Shown: positions 8,914-17,771 of the stretch, piece after piece
How positions within the stretch are numbered: the stretch's first letter is position 1
Layout: the number at the start of each line of letters is the position of its first letter
Notes under the pieces: model-generated
What the model saw: only the letters and a program-made list of their open reading frames with translations
Databases searched by the model: none
What the model was told of the DNA's origin: nothing
Assembly: GCF_000802225.1 (NCBI RefSeq)
Contig: NZ_JTDI01000006.1
Location: 186,001-250,000, forward strand
DNA: 64,000 nt
Direction of reading: 5' to 3'
Source of the DNA: Novosphingobium malaysiense
Lineage (GTDB): Bacteria > Pseudomonadota > Alphaproteobacteria > Sphingomonadales > Sphingomonadaceae
Made by a program: the position numbers and the translations under genes

Positions 8914-9882
8914 ATGAAAGCAGTGCACTACAGCCGCAACGGCGGCCCCGAAGTCATGGAATATGGCGACCTTCCCGATCCGGAAGTCGGCCCGGACACC
9001 GTGCTGATCGCCGTCGAATGGATCTCGATCGAAGGCGGAGACCTGCTCAACCGCATCTTCAGCCCACCGGCACAGACACCGTTCATTCCCGGCTATCAGG
9101 CTGCCGGCACGGTGAAGGCCGTGGGCGAAGCCGTCACGCGTTTCCGGCCGGGCGACCGGGTGCTCGGTTTCAACTGGAACGGCAGCCATGCCGAACTCTT
9201 CGCCGTGCCCGAGCGCTATGCCTACCCCGTTCCCGAAGGCATGGACCTGCGCCTTGCTGCGACGATACCCGTTGCCTTCGGAACCGCGCATGATTCGCTG
9301 TTCGAATATGGGGACATGAAACCCGGCGATTTCGTGCTGGTTCAGGGCGCGGCCGGCGGCGTCGGCCTGGCCGCGGTGCAGTTCGCATCGAAGGCGGGGG
9401 CTACCGTCATCGGCACGGCGTCCAGCCGGGAACGCCTCGACCGCATCAAGCCCTTCGGCCTGCACCACGGGATCGACTACCGCACCGAGGACATTGCCGC
9501 GCGCTGCAAGGAAATCACCGGCGGCAAGGGCGTGGACATCGTCCTCGATCTTGCCGGAGGACAGGGCAAGGACGCGCTGATGCGCGCGGTCAAGCCGCAC
9601 GGACGCTACGCCGTGATCGGGGCCGCCGCGGGAACGCTACCCAGCTTCGGGTTCTTCGAACTCATTCGCAAGGCGCTGCACGTCGTCGGCATTTCGTTCG
9701 GCCGGGACATGCACACCCCGCGGGTGCACAAGCTGCTGGCAGAAATTACGCAGCAGATGGCTGACGGCGAACTGCAGATGCCCATCGCAGCGGAATATGC
9801 GCTTTCCGATGCCGTGGAAGCTCACAAGTACGTAGCCGAAGGTCATCCCTTCGGCCGCGTCCTGATGAAGGCGGGGGCCTGA
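8914..9882 (+). CDS. quinone oxidoreductase-like MDR reductase
   Basis: A 322-residue zinc-free medium-chain dehydrogenase of the quinone oxidoreductase (QOR) type. Features are the N-terminal MKAVHYSRNGGPEVMEYGD, FIPGYQAAGTVKAVG, the nucleotide-binding VLVQGAAGGVGLAAVQFA and a C-terminal AEGHPFGRVLMK. The catalytic-zinc Cys/His set of alcohol dehydrogenases is absent. QOR-like enzymes reduce quinones or unsaturated carbonyls with NADPH. Same strand as the SnoaL-like gene upstream; convergent with the lactonase gene at 9928, with only 45 bases between. Confidence 0.9.
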   Translation: MKAVHYSRNGGPEVMEYGDLPDPEVGPDTVLIAVEWISIEGGDLLNRIFSPPAQTPFIPGYQAAGTVKAVGEAVTRFRPGDRVLGFNWNGSHAELFAVPERYAYPVPEGMDLRLAATIPVAFGTAHDSLFEYGDMKPGDFVLVQGAAGGVGLAAVQFASKAGATVIGTASSRERLDRIKPFGLHHGIDYRTEDIAARCKEITGGKGVDIVLDLAGGQGKDALMRAVKPHGRYAVIGAAAGTLPSFGFFELIRKALHVVGISFGRDMHTPRVHKLLAEITQQMADGELQMPIAAEYALSDAVEAHKYVAEGHPFGRVLMKAGA

Positions 9883-9927
9883 GGCAAAGACAAGCGTCAA
9901 GCTGAGCTGGTCAGGCGAGCGCGGGAC

Positions 9928-10782
9928 TTACCCCCGGTAGAGGCCGGTGGGCAGCCCTACTGCACCGCTGACCACTTCGAACAGCGCGCCGTCGTATTCG
10001 GACTCCGGTAGTCCCGTGGCTGCCGACGTGACGAACATGCGGTCCAGCGCCTCTCCTGCGAAGGTTATGTTGGTCACGCGTCGCGCCGGCAAGGCAATGG
10101 CGCGGTCGAAGCGCCCGTCGGGGGCAAAGCGGCTGATACGGCCGCCGTCCCAGTGCGCGACCCACAGGTAGCCGTCGCAGTCGGTCGTCATCCCGTCGGG
10201 GAAACCGTCGTTTTCCGCGAACCGGATGAAAGGCTGCTTCGCCGTAATGCCCGCATCCGTGATCTCGAAGCGGTAGATCGTGCGCCGCGCCGTGTCCGAA
10301 TGGTAAAGCCAGTGCCCGCAAGGCGAGAAAGCGGGGCCGTTGGGCACCATGTAGCCGCGGTCCATCACTTTCCAGGAACCGTCCGGATCCAGCCGATAGA
10401 GCGAACCGCGCGCATGCTCTTCGGCCATGTCCATCGTCCCGCACCAGATCGCTCCGTCACGGTCGGCCTTACCGTCGTTCATCCGGTTCCCCGGCAGGTC
10501 TGGCTCCGGATCGGCGATGTGCGTGACTGCCATGCGATCCAGCGAGATGCGCCCGAAGCCGCTTTGAAAACCGCCGACCAGCTGGCCGCTTCCGTTTTCG
10601 ACCACCCAACCGAGGGGTTCCGGCATCGTCCAGCGTTCCACACCTCCGTCAGCCAGCGACAGCCGGTTGAGCGCAGGCGAGAGGATATCCACCCAGTAGA
10701 TGGCATTGTCCCGCGCGCTCCACATCACGCCTTCGCCCAGCGTGTCGCGAGTATCGCGCTCGATCTTGCGCCATTGTGTCAC
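9928..10782 (-). CDS. SMP-30/gluconolactonase family sugar lactonase (probable L-arabinono/galactono-lactonase)
   Basis: A 284-residue six-bladed beta-propeller. Metal-ligand motifs of the SMP-30/LRE family are visible: LGEGVMW near residue 16 (Glu), NRMNDGKADRDG (Asn), and FPDGMTTDCDGYLWVAHWDGG (Asp). It would open the aldonolactone made by the sugar dehydrogenase at 18771. Start is GTG at 10782, preceded by GGAG seven bases away. It is the last gene of a minus-strand operon behind galM and the IlvD-type dehydratase. The restored dehydratase frame would stop just 13 bases upstream of this GTG, a normal operon gap. Substrate assignment is inferred from context. Confidence 0.88.
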   Translation of the reverse strand: MTQWRKIERDTRDTLGEGVMWSARDNAIYWVDILSPALNRLSLADGGVERWTMPEPLGWVVENGSGQLVGGFQSGFGRISLDRMAVTHIADPEPDLPGNRMNDGKADRDGAIWCGTMDMAEEHARGSLYRLDPDGSWKVMDRGYMVPNGPAFSPCGHWLYHSDTARRTIYRFEITDAGITAKQPFIRFAENDGFPDGMTTDCDGYLWVAHWDGGRISRFAPDGRFDRAIALPARRVTNITFAGEALDRMFVTSAATGLPESEYDGALFEVVSGAVGLPTGLYRG

Positions 10783-10795
10783 GAGTCAGCTCCAG

Positions 10796-12593
10796 TCAGT
10801 GATTGTCGCGCGGCAGACCCTTGGTCTGGGCGATACGCTGGTACTTCTCTGACCCTTCGAGAATGGCGCCGGTATTCATCTGACCCACGACATTGCGCTG
10901 CAATTCCTGCCACGGCGTTTGCGAAGCCGGATAGGGATAGCCCCCCCTTCGCTTCGAGCGCGGCCCGGCGGGCTGCGAGTTCCTCGTCGGAGATCAGCAC
11001 GTTGACGGTGCCCTTGCGCAAGTCGATCCGCACCCTGTCTCCGGTGTCGAGAAGCGCCAGACCGCCCATCGCCGCCGCTTCGGGGCTGGCATTGAGAATC
11101 GAGGGGCTGCCCGAGGTGCCCGACTGGCGGCCATCACCGATGCACGGCAGCGCACTAACGCCTTCGGTGATGAGATAGGCCGGCGGCCGCATGTTCACGA
11201 CCTCAGCCGCGCCGGGGTAGCCGATCGGGCCGGCGCCGCGCATGAACATGAGCGTCTCGGGCGTGATGCCGAGCGCAGGATCGTCGATCCGGTGATGGTA
11301 GTCTTCCGGTCCGTCGAACACGACGGCCGGTCCCTCGAAGGCATCGGGATCGTCGGGGTTCGAAAGATAGCGCTTGCGGAAGTCCTCGCTGATGACGCTC
11401 GTCTTCATGATCGCGGCATCGAACAGATTGCCGGTCAGCACCAGGAAGCCCGCTTCCTTGCGGAGCGCCTGCTCGAAGGTCTTGATGACGCGCTCGTCCT
11501 CGATCGTGGCGTCGCGGCAGTTCTCGCCCATGGTCCTGCCATTGGCGGTCATCGCGTCTTCCTCGATCAGGCCCTGCCCGATCAGTTGCGCCACGACGGC
11601 CGGTACGCCGCCGGCGCGGTAGTAATCCTCGCCGAGGTATTCACCGGCGGGTTGCAGGTTGACCAGCAACGGCACCTTGTGACCGAAGGTCTCCCAGTCC
11701 TTGAGCGGCAGGTCCACGCCGATGTGGCGGGCGATGGCGGCGAGATGGATCGGCGCGTTGGTCGATCCGCCGATCGCGGAATTGACGACGATCGCGTTCC
11801 TGAATGCTTCTTTGGTGAGGATGTCCGAGGGCTTGAGGTCTTCGTCGACCATTTCGACGACGCGCTTGCCCGTGTGATAGGCGCATTCCTGCCGGTCTCG
11901 ATACGGGGCGGGGATGGCCGCCGAGCCGGGCAGCATCATGCCCAGGGCCTCTGCCAGCGAGTTCATCGTCGTGGCCGTGCCCATCGTGTTGCAATACCCG
12001 GTCGAGGGGGCCGAGGATGCGACGAGCTTGATGAAGCCTTCCTCGTCCAGTTCGCCGGCGGCCAGCATCTCGCGGCCTTTCCACACGATCGTGCCCGAAC
12101 CGGTCCGCTCGCCCTTGTGCCAGCCATTGAGCATCGGACCGACGGACAAGGCGATGGCCGGAATATTGACGGTCGCCGCCGCCATCAGCAGCGCAGGGGT
12201 GGTCTTGTCACAGCCGGTGGTCAGCACCACGCCGTCGATGGGATAGCCATAGAGCGCTTCGACCAGGCCCAGATAGGCCAGATTGCGGTCCAGCCCGGCG
12301 GTCGGGCGCTTGCCGGTTTCCTGGATCGGGTGGACGGGAAACTCGATGGCGATGCCCCCGGCCTCGCGGATGCCCTCGCGGGTGCGTTCGGCGAGCACCA
12401 GGTGGTGGCGGTTGCACGGCGAAAGGTCGCTGCCGGTCTGGGCGATGCCGATGATCGGCTTGCCGGAGCGCAATTCCTCCAAGCTCAGACCGAAGTTGAG
12501 ATAGCGCTCCAGATAGAGAGAGGTCATGTCGATGTTGTCGGGGTTGTCGAACCAGGCGCGCGAACGCAGCTTGGGTTTGGCGGAGTCTGTCAT
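10796..12593 (-). CDS. IlvD/Edd-family sugar-acid dehydratase, frameshifted near 3' end
   Basis: A sugar-acid dehydratase of the arabonate/xylonate/galactonate type, with iron-sulphur cysteines in SDLSPCNRHH, TTGCDKTTP and STGYCNTMGTATTMN. It should turn L-arabonate or D-galactonate into the 2-keto-3-deoxy acid. A run of seven G (10941-10947, read on the minus strand) shifts the frame: as written, translation continues with LSLSGFANAVAG and runs on to 10779. Removing one G gives a C-terminus containing YPYPASQTPWQELQ and ending GLPRDNH, a family-typical ending, with TGA at 10796 and a total of 598 residues. Start taken as ATG 12593 (MTDSAKPKL); TTG at 12614 overlaps galM's stop. Either a sequencing/assembly error, a recent mutation or a phase-variable tract. 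Confidence 0.85.
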
Positions 12594-12610
12594 GGTAGTC
12601 CTGGTTTCGC

Positions 12611-13759
12611 TCAACGGTCGACGGACACGCGGTAGATCATGACATGCCGGTAGGGCTTGCCCGGATCGACGCGCGCCGAGACGAAATTGTCGTGATTGGG
12701 GGAATCGGGAAACTTCTGCGGTTCGAGCGCGATGCCGTCCCCCATGCGGTAGAGATGGCCGTGCTTGCCCACGAAGGTCCCGTCGAGGAAATTGCCGGAG
12801 TAGACCTGAAGACCGGGCTCGGTCGTCAACACTTCGAGCACGCGGCCCGAGGCGGGGTCTTCAAGGCGGGCTGCCAGTTCCGGTTTCTTGGTCACGCCCT
12901 TATCGAGGGCAAAGTTGTGATCGAAGCCCCGGCCATAGACGATCTGCTGGTTGGTGCCGTCACGAAGGCCTTCGCTGACCGGCTTGCCCTCGCGAAAGTC
13001 GAAGACCGTACCTTCCACGTCGCGCAGTTCGCCGGTGGGGATCAGGGCCGCGTTGACCGGCGTGTAGTGGCTGGCCGGGACCATGAGCACATTTTCCATC
13101 GCGCCTTGGGGGGCGCCCTCGCCCGCCATGTTGAAAATGGCGTGGTTGGTCATGTTGATGACCGTCGGCTTGTTGGTGGTCGCGGCGAATTCGATGCGCA
13201 GCGCACCGTTCTCGTCCAGCGAATAAGTGACGCGTGCGTTCACGGCACCCGGATACCCGGAATCGCCGTCCGGGCTCATCAGGGAGAATACGGCTCGGGC
13301 AACCGGCCCGGAGGCGACCGATTCCACTTTCCAGTTCTGGACATCGAAGCCCTTGCCACCGCCATGAAGCGAGTTTTCGGCGTCGTTCCGGGGAAGCTGA
13401 TAGGTCGTGCCGTCGAGCGTGAAACGGCCTCCTGCGATGCGGTTCGCATAGCGGCCAATGGTGGCGCCCCAGTAATTGGGTCGGCTCTCGTAATCGGACA
13501 GCTTGTCGTAGCCGAGCGTGATATCGGCCATGTTGCCGTCACGGTCGGGAGCCATGAACTTTTCGAGTGTAGCGCCGAAGGAGAGGATAGTCGCCGACAC
13601 GCCATTGTCGGCAGTGAGCGTGACAGCCGTGACCTGCGTACCATCGGAGAGCGCACCGGCCGGAGCCTGAGTCGCTTCCGCGGCCTGGGCAGTCGCCGCG
13701 AGCGTGCAGGACATCGCGAAAACCGCCGTCCCTGCCATGATCCTGGAGAGATTCCTCAT
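12611..13759 (-). CDS. galM: aldose 1-epimerase (mutarotase), secreted
   Basis: A 382-residue galactose mutarotase-fold enzyme that interconverts alpha and beta anomers of aldoses. Family motifs are NSLHGGGKGFD, the catalytic His in TNHAIFNMAGEG and the catalytic Glu in TTEPGLQVYSGNFLDG. An N-terminal signal peptide (about residues 1-27, ending ATAQA) sends it to the periplasm. Start is the ATG at 13759; a TTG two codons upstream is less likely. First gene of the galM-dehydratase-lactonase operon, divergent from the sugar permease at 13898; a GntR-type operator candidate lies between them. Confidence 0.93.
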   Translation of the reverse strand: MRNLSRIMAGTAVFAMSCTLAATAQAAEATQAPAGALSDGTQVTAVTLTADNGVSATILSFGATLEKFMAPDRDGNMADITLGYDKLSDYESRPNYWGATIGRYANRIAGGRFTLDGTTYQLPRNDAENSLHGGGKGFDVQNWKVESVASGPVARAVFSLMSPDGDSGYPGAVNARVTYSLDENGALRIEFAATTNKPTVINMTNHAIFNMAGEGAPQGAMENVLMVPASHYTPVNAALIPTGELRDVEGTVFDFREGKPVSEGLRDGTNQQIVYGRGFDHNFALDKGVTKKPELAARLEDPASGRVLEVLTTEPGLQVYSGNFLDGTFVGKHGHLYRMGDGIALEPQKFPDSPNHDNFVSARVDPGKPYRHVMIYRVSVDR

Positions 13760-13824
13760 TCCCAAAGTGCTCCCAATCGTGCTTGGAATTTTCCCGCCCC
13801 ATTGACGAGGGCGTCGACCGCATA

Positions 13825-13835
13825 TAGTCCGACAA
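13825..13835. promoter_or_regulatory. candidate GntR operator A (galM / sugar permease)
   Basis: TAGTCCGACAA, which reads TTGTCGGACTA on the other strand. It fits the T-N-GT-N3-AC-N-A consensus of FadR-type GntR proteins exactly and has AT-rich flanks (ATA / ATAG). It overlaps a TATAGT -10-like hexamer at 13823-13828 for the permease gene and lies in the divergent galM/permease gap. The core GTCGGA recurs at 16157 and 25481. Confidence 0.6.
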
Positions 13836-13897
13836 ATAGAAAGAGCGCAAGCCGCTTCGCATTTGCTGCGCGACGCGCCCTGATCGAGAGGATAGTC

Positions 13898-15220
13898 ATG
13901 CCATCAGTGGTTTCTTCAGGCGGCCAGCCGACAGAGAATGCGCAGCAAACGGGCGGAAGCTACGGCCCGGCGCTTACGCTTCTTGCCAGCCTGTTCTTCA
14001 TGTGGGGCTTCATAACGGTCATCAACAATACGCTGCTGCCACACCTGCGCAGCGTGTTCGACCTCAATTATACCCAGACCACATTGATCGAATCGGTATG
14101 GTTCATCGCCTATTTCTTTGCCTCGATTCCCTCGGCGAAGCTGATCGAGCGCGTGGGCTACAAGAAATCGCTGGTCATCGGCCTGCTCATCATGGCTGCC
14201 GGCGCCGTCGGCATGATGGCCGCAGCGAGCATTCCTTCCTACGGCGTGACGCTGGTTATGCTCTTCGTCATCGCCTCGGGCATCACCCTGCTGCAGGTAG
14301 CGGCCAACCCCTACGTCGCCGTTGTCGGCAAGCCGGAAACGGCTTCTTCGCGCCTAAATCTCGTGCAGGCAATGAATTCTGCCGGAACCATGCTGGCGCC
14401 TGCCTTCGGAGCCTACCTGATCCTTGGACGCTCGAAGAGCGGCACCTCGATGGCCGGAACCGTCCTGACCGACGCGGAGCGCCTGGCCGACGCGCATTCG
14501 GTGATCCTGCCCTACGGCCTGGTCGCTGCCGTGCTCGTCATCCTCGCCTTCATTATCGCACGCTTCCCGCTACCGGCGATGGGCTCCAATTCCGCAGCCG
14601 CGCGGGAAAAGCGCTCGCACCTCATCAATCCGGAGCTGTTCAAGCACCGCAATCTGGTGTTCGGCATTCCCGCGATCTTCATCTACCTGATCGCGGAAAT
14701 CGGTGTCGCCAACCTGTTCATCAACTTCGTCAGCCGCCCGGACATCGGCAACATGACGCATGAACACGCCGGCAACTACCTCACCTTCCTGTGGGGCGGC
14801 ATGATGGTCGGCCGCTTCGCCGGCTCGGCGATCATGCAGCGCTTCGATGCTGCCAAGGTCCTGGCCGTGTTCTCGATCGGCGCCTTCGTCGTCGCGATGA
14901 TGGCCACGCTGACGCACGGCCCCGTCGCGATGTGGTCGCTGATCCTGATCGGCCTGTTCCACTCGATCATGTTTCCGACAATCTTCACCCTCGGCATCAA
15001 GGGCCTCGGTCCGCTGACCGAAGAGGGATCGGGCCTGCTGATCATGGCGATTGCCGGCGGCGCGCTGGTGATCGTGCAGGGCTGGATTGCTGACACCTAC
15101 GGCCTCCAGACCTCGTTCCTGCTCACTGCGGCCTGCGAACTCTATGTTCTGTTCTATGCCCTGTGGGGCAGCAAGCCGACACACGTCGAACCTGACCCGG
15201 TGGCGGTCGAAACCGACTGA
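13898..15220 (+). CDS. MFS sugar permease (FucP/glucose-galactose transporter type)
   Basis: A 440-residue inner-membrane transporter with about twelve hydrophobic helices. The family signature appears in LLASLFFMWGFITVINNTLL, followed by ANPYVAVVGKPETASSRLNL and the second-half motif LFHSIMFPTIFTLGIKGLG, typical of the FucP / GluP group, which imports sugars with protons. Start ATG 13898 with GAGAGG upstream. Monocistronic: an excellent terminator follows at 15239. In this locus it should carry L-arabinose, D-galactose or their short oligomers into the cytoplasm; the exact sugar is inferred. Confidence 0.92.
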   Translation: MPSVVSSGGQPTENAQQTGGSYGPALTLLASLFFMWGFITVINNTLLPHLRSVFDLNYTQTTLIESVWFIAYFFASIPSAKLIERVGYKKSLVIGLLIMAAGAVGMMAAASIPSYGVTLVMLFVIASGITLLQVAANPYVAVVGKPETASSRLNLVQAMNSAGTMLAPAFGAYLILGRSKSGTSMAGTVLTDAERLADAHSVILPYGLVAAVLVILAFIIARFPLPAMGSNSAAAREKRSHLINPELFKHRNLVFGIPAIFIYLIAEIGVANLFINFVSRPDIGNMTHEHAGNYLTFLWGGMMVGRFAGSAIMQRFDAAKVLAVFSIGAFVVAMMATLTHGPVAMWSLILIGLFHSIMFPTIFTLGIKGLGPLTEEGSGLLIMAIAGGALVIVQGWIADTYGLQTSFLLTAACELYVLFYALWGSKPTHVEPDPVAVETD

Positions 15221-15238
15221 GGCCACTTGCGACCGAAC

Positions 15239-15281
15239 AAAAAGGAAAGGCCCCGGGGGCGTCCCCGGGGCCTTTCCTTTT
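15239..15281. terminator. bidirectional rho-independent terminator
   Basis: Nearly perfect inverted repeat: AAAAGGAAAGGCCCCGGGG, loop GCGT, CCCCGGGGCCTTTCCTTTT. It lies between the convergent permease gene (ends 15220) and gntR-type gene (ends 15304) and serves both. Confidence 0.93.
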
Positions 15282-15303
15282 GCAGCCTCTCAAGCGCGCC
15301 GAG

Positions 15304-16071
15304 CTATTCCGCTACAGGCTCCACCATCGCGCTGCGGGTATCCTCGAGTGCGAGGTCGACGAGCACGTTCATGGCTTCGGCGGCGGCCTCCGCATCGCCG
15401 GCGGCAATGGCATCGTACACCCGCACGTGATCGGGAATGGGATTGCGCGGGAGCGCGCGCGAACGCTGCTTGAACTGCGTCGTCCAGTTCACCGCCGCAC
15501 CGATGCTCGCACTCAGAACCATGAGGGCATCGTTGCGCGTCGCATGGAGAATTGCGTTGTGGAAATCGCGGTCTGCCGCCCGGCCCGCCTCCGTCGTCAG
15601 CGTGTGCTGGCGCATGGCGGCAAGCGCGTCCTTCATGATCTTGAGATCGGCCTTGTCACGGCGCTGCGCCGCCAGGCGGGCAGCGGCCGGTTCGACGATG
15701 GCGCGCAGTTCGAACAGGCTGCGCACGAATTCGACGTCGGGCTCCCCGGCGAAGGCCCAGCCCAGCACTTCCGGGTCGAGCAGGTTCCAGCGGTCACGCG
15801 GGAGGACGCGCGTACCGGCCTTGGGACGGCTGGCAACCAGCCCCTTGGCCGTGAGCACCTGGATCGCCTCGCGGTAGGCGCTTCGCGAAACCTTCAGTTC
15901 CTCGGCAAAGGCGACTTCACCGGAGAGAATATCGCCGGGTGCATATTTGCCAGACAAGATGTCGGTACCCAGCTTGTGGGCAATGGCACCATGCAGGCGC
16001 CGCCCCGGCCCGCGGGTTTCCTTCGCCGGCTTTCCTTGTGCGTCATCATTGGCAATTTCAGCTTCGGTCAC
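15304..16071 (-). CDS. GntR-family (FadR/FCD subfamily) transcriptional regulator
   Basis: A 255-residue regulator with an N-terminal winged helix (LHGAIAHKLGTDILSGKYAP ... SRSAYREAIQVLTAKGLV) and a C-terminal all-helical FCD domain (ELRAIVEPAAARLAA, DRDFHNAILHATRND, IPDHVRVYDAI). FCD members bind sugar acids and release DNA. I place the start at GTG 16071 because GGAGG lies upstream and no ATG is better placed. It is divergent from the semialdehyde dehydrogenase operon, with an operator-like site at 16157. Most likely it represses the arabinose/galactose genes here and is relieved by a pathway acid; that role is inferred. Confidence 0.9.
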   Translation of the reverse strand: MTEAEIANDDAQGKPAKETRGPGRRLHGAIAHKLGTDILSGKYAPGDILSGEVAFAEELKVSRSAYREAIQVLTAKGLVASRPKAGTRVLPRDRWNLLDPEVLGWAFAGEPDVEFVRSLFELRAIVEPAAARLAAQRRDKADLKIMKDALAAMRQHTLTTEAGRAADRDFHNAILHATRNDALMVLSASIGAAVNWTTQFKQRSRALPRNPIPDHVRVYDAIAAGDAEAAAEAMNVLVDLALEDTRSAMVEPVAE

Positions 16072-16156
16072 GGTTTTTAGCACCTCCAAACAGCAACCTA
16101 CCAGCCCTCGCAGCGCGAAGGAACGACAAACATTGCGTTTATCTCCCACACATAAT

Positions 16157-16167
16157 ATGTCGGAGTA
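16157..16167. promoter_or_regulatory. candidate GntR operator B (dehydrogenase operon)
   Basis: ATGTCGGAGTA within the divergent gap between the GntR gene and the operon that starts at 16186. It shares GTCGGA and AT-rich flanks with sites A and C and lies directly beside a CATAAT -10-like element (16151-16156). Confidence 0.55.
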
Positions 16168-16185
16168 AATAGGGAGACATAATTG

Positions 16186-17712
16186 ATGACCGAATTCCGA
16201 TCCGTGGCCGCCGAAACCGGTGAACCGCACGGCGACCCCCTTGCCGTCCATGGACCTGCCGATGTCGCGGCAGCCTGCGCCGCAGCCGACGCTGCCTTCG
16301 ATGTTTATCGCGCCACGGGCCGCGAAGAGCGTGCCGCATTCCTCGAACGAATCGCTGACGAAATCATGGCGATTGGCGATTCGCTGCTTGACGCCTATCT
16401 GACCGAAAGTGGTTTGCCTCGCGGCCGTGCCGAAGGTGAGCGCGGCCGCACCTGCAGCCAGCTTCGCCTCTTCGCCGACGTCGTGCGCAAGGGCCAGTGG
16501 CAGGAACTGCGCATCGATCCGGCCCTGCCCGACCGCCAGCCTCCACGCCCGGACCTGCGCCTGCGCATGATCCCCGTGGGTCCCGTCGCGGTGTTCGGCG
16601 CCTCGAACTTCCCGCTCGCTTTCTCGACCGCCGGCGGTGACACCGCTTCGGCCCTGGCCGCAGGCTGCCCGGTCGTCGTGAAGGGCCATCCGGCCCATCC
16701 GATCACCGGTTCGCTCGTCGCCCAGGCCATCACCAGGGCCGTATCGGCCTGCGGTCTGCCCGAAGGCGTTTTCCAGCACCTCATTGGCCCGTCGAACGAT
16801 CTCGGCGCGGCCCTGGTGCAGGATCCGCGCATTATGGCGGTCGGCTTCACCGGCTCGCGCGCCGGCGGCCTCGCCCTCGCCAAGCTGGCGCAGGAGCGTG
16901 AAGTGCCGATTCCGGTCTATGCGGAGATGTCCAGCATCAACCCCGTCCTGCTCCTGCCCGAAGCGCTCAAGACGCGCGGCGCAGACCTTGGTGCGGCCTT
17001 CGTGGGTTCGCTCACCATGGGCGCCGGCCAGTTCTGCACCAACCCGGGCCTCGTTCTCGCCATCGAGGGCGAAGGGCTCGACGCGTTCGTCGCCGCTGCC
17101 AGGGACGCCGTGTCCGGTGCCCAGCCCCAGACGATGCTGACCGCAGGCATTCGCGATGCCTATGCCAAGGGGGTGGAAGCCCTGTCCGGCTGCGCCGGCG
17201 TGGAAGCCGTCGCCAAGGGGGACGAAGGGGACCGCACGCATGGCGGCACCTATCTGTTCCAGACCACGGCAGAAGCCTTCCTGTCCGACAAGGCACTGGG
17301 CAATGAAGTGTTCGGCGCAAGCTCCATCGTGGTGCGCTGCAAGGACGAAGGCGAACTGGCCAAGGTCGTTGCCGGTCTCGAAGGCCAGCTCACCGCCACG
17401 TTGCACATGGACGAGGCGGACGAAGGCATGGCTGCCCGCCTGCTGCCGGTGCTCGAGCGCAAGGTCGGCCGCATCCTCGCCAACGGCTGGCCTACCGGCG
17501 TCGAAGTGTGCCACGCGATGGTCCACGGCGGTCCGTTCCCGGCTACGTCGGATGCGCGCACCACCTCGGTCGGCAGCCTGGCCATCGACCGCTTCCTGCG
17601 CCCGGTTAGCTATCAGAACCTGGCCCAGCCGGTGCTGCCGCCCGAACTGCGCGACGAGGCCAAGAGTGATGGCGCGCCGCGCCTGATCGACGGCAAGCTC
17701 ACGCTCGGCTGA
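16186..17712 (+). CDS. NADP-dependent aldehyde dehydrogenase, 2-oxoglutarate semialdehyde (2,5-dioxovalerate) type
   Basis: A 508-residue aldehyde dehydrogenase. The catalytic Cys is in GAGQFCTNPGLVL and the general-base Glu in VYAEMSSINPV, both in the form seen in 2,5-dioxopentanoate dehydrogenases; IPVGPVAVFGASNFPLAFS is likewise typical. It would oxidise 2-oxoglutarate semialdehyde to 2-oxoglutarate, the last step of the non-phosphorylating pentose route. Start is ATG 16186, with GGGAG upstream; the preceding in-frame TTG is less likely. First of seven plus-strand genes running to a terminator at 23849. Confidence 0.92.
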   Translation: MTEFRSVAAETGEPHGDPLAVHGPADVAAACAAADAAFDVYRATGREERAAFLERIADEIMAIGDSLLDAYLTESGLPRGRAEGERGRTCSQLRLFADVVRKGQWQELRIDPALPDRQPPRPDLRLRMIPVGPVAVFGASNFPLAFSTAGGDTASALAAGCPVVVKGHPAHPITGSLVAQAITRAVSACGLPEGVFQHLIGPSNDLGAALVQDPRIMAVGFTGSRAGGLALAKLAQEREVPIPVYAEMSSINPVLLLPEALKTRGADLGAAFVGSLTMGAGQFCTNPGLVLAIEGEGLDAFVAAARDAVSGAQPQTMLTAGIRDAYAKGVEALSGCAGVEAVAKGDEGDRTHGGTYLFQTTAEAFLSDKALGNEVFGASSIVVRCKDEGELAKVVAGLEGQLTATLHMDEADEGMAARLLPVLERKVGRILANGWPTGVEVCHAMVHGGPFPATSDARTTSVGSLAIDRFLRPVSYQNLAQPVLPPELRDEAKSDGAPRLIDGKLTLG

Positions 17713-17720
17713 CAAGACGA

Positions 17721-17766
17721 CAACTCCCGCGGCGCGTGCAACCGATGGCGCGCCGCGGTTGGGAGG
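17721..17766 (+). other. GC-rich inverted repeat covering the next gene's leader
   Basis: CCGCGGCGCG and CGCGCCGCGG form a 10-bp stem around a 12-base loop, ending a few bases before the GGGAGGG ribosome site of the gene at 17772. No T tract follows, so it is more likely an mRNA-stability or processing element than a terminator. Confidence 0.4.
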
Positions 17767-17771
17767 GAACG

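Noticed and set aside
10941..10947. Programmed -1 frameshift at the G heptamer in the dehydratase gene
   Set aside because: The heptamer looks slippery, but a -1 shift gives the wrong frame; a +1 shift or one fewer G is needed to recover the conserved end.
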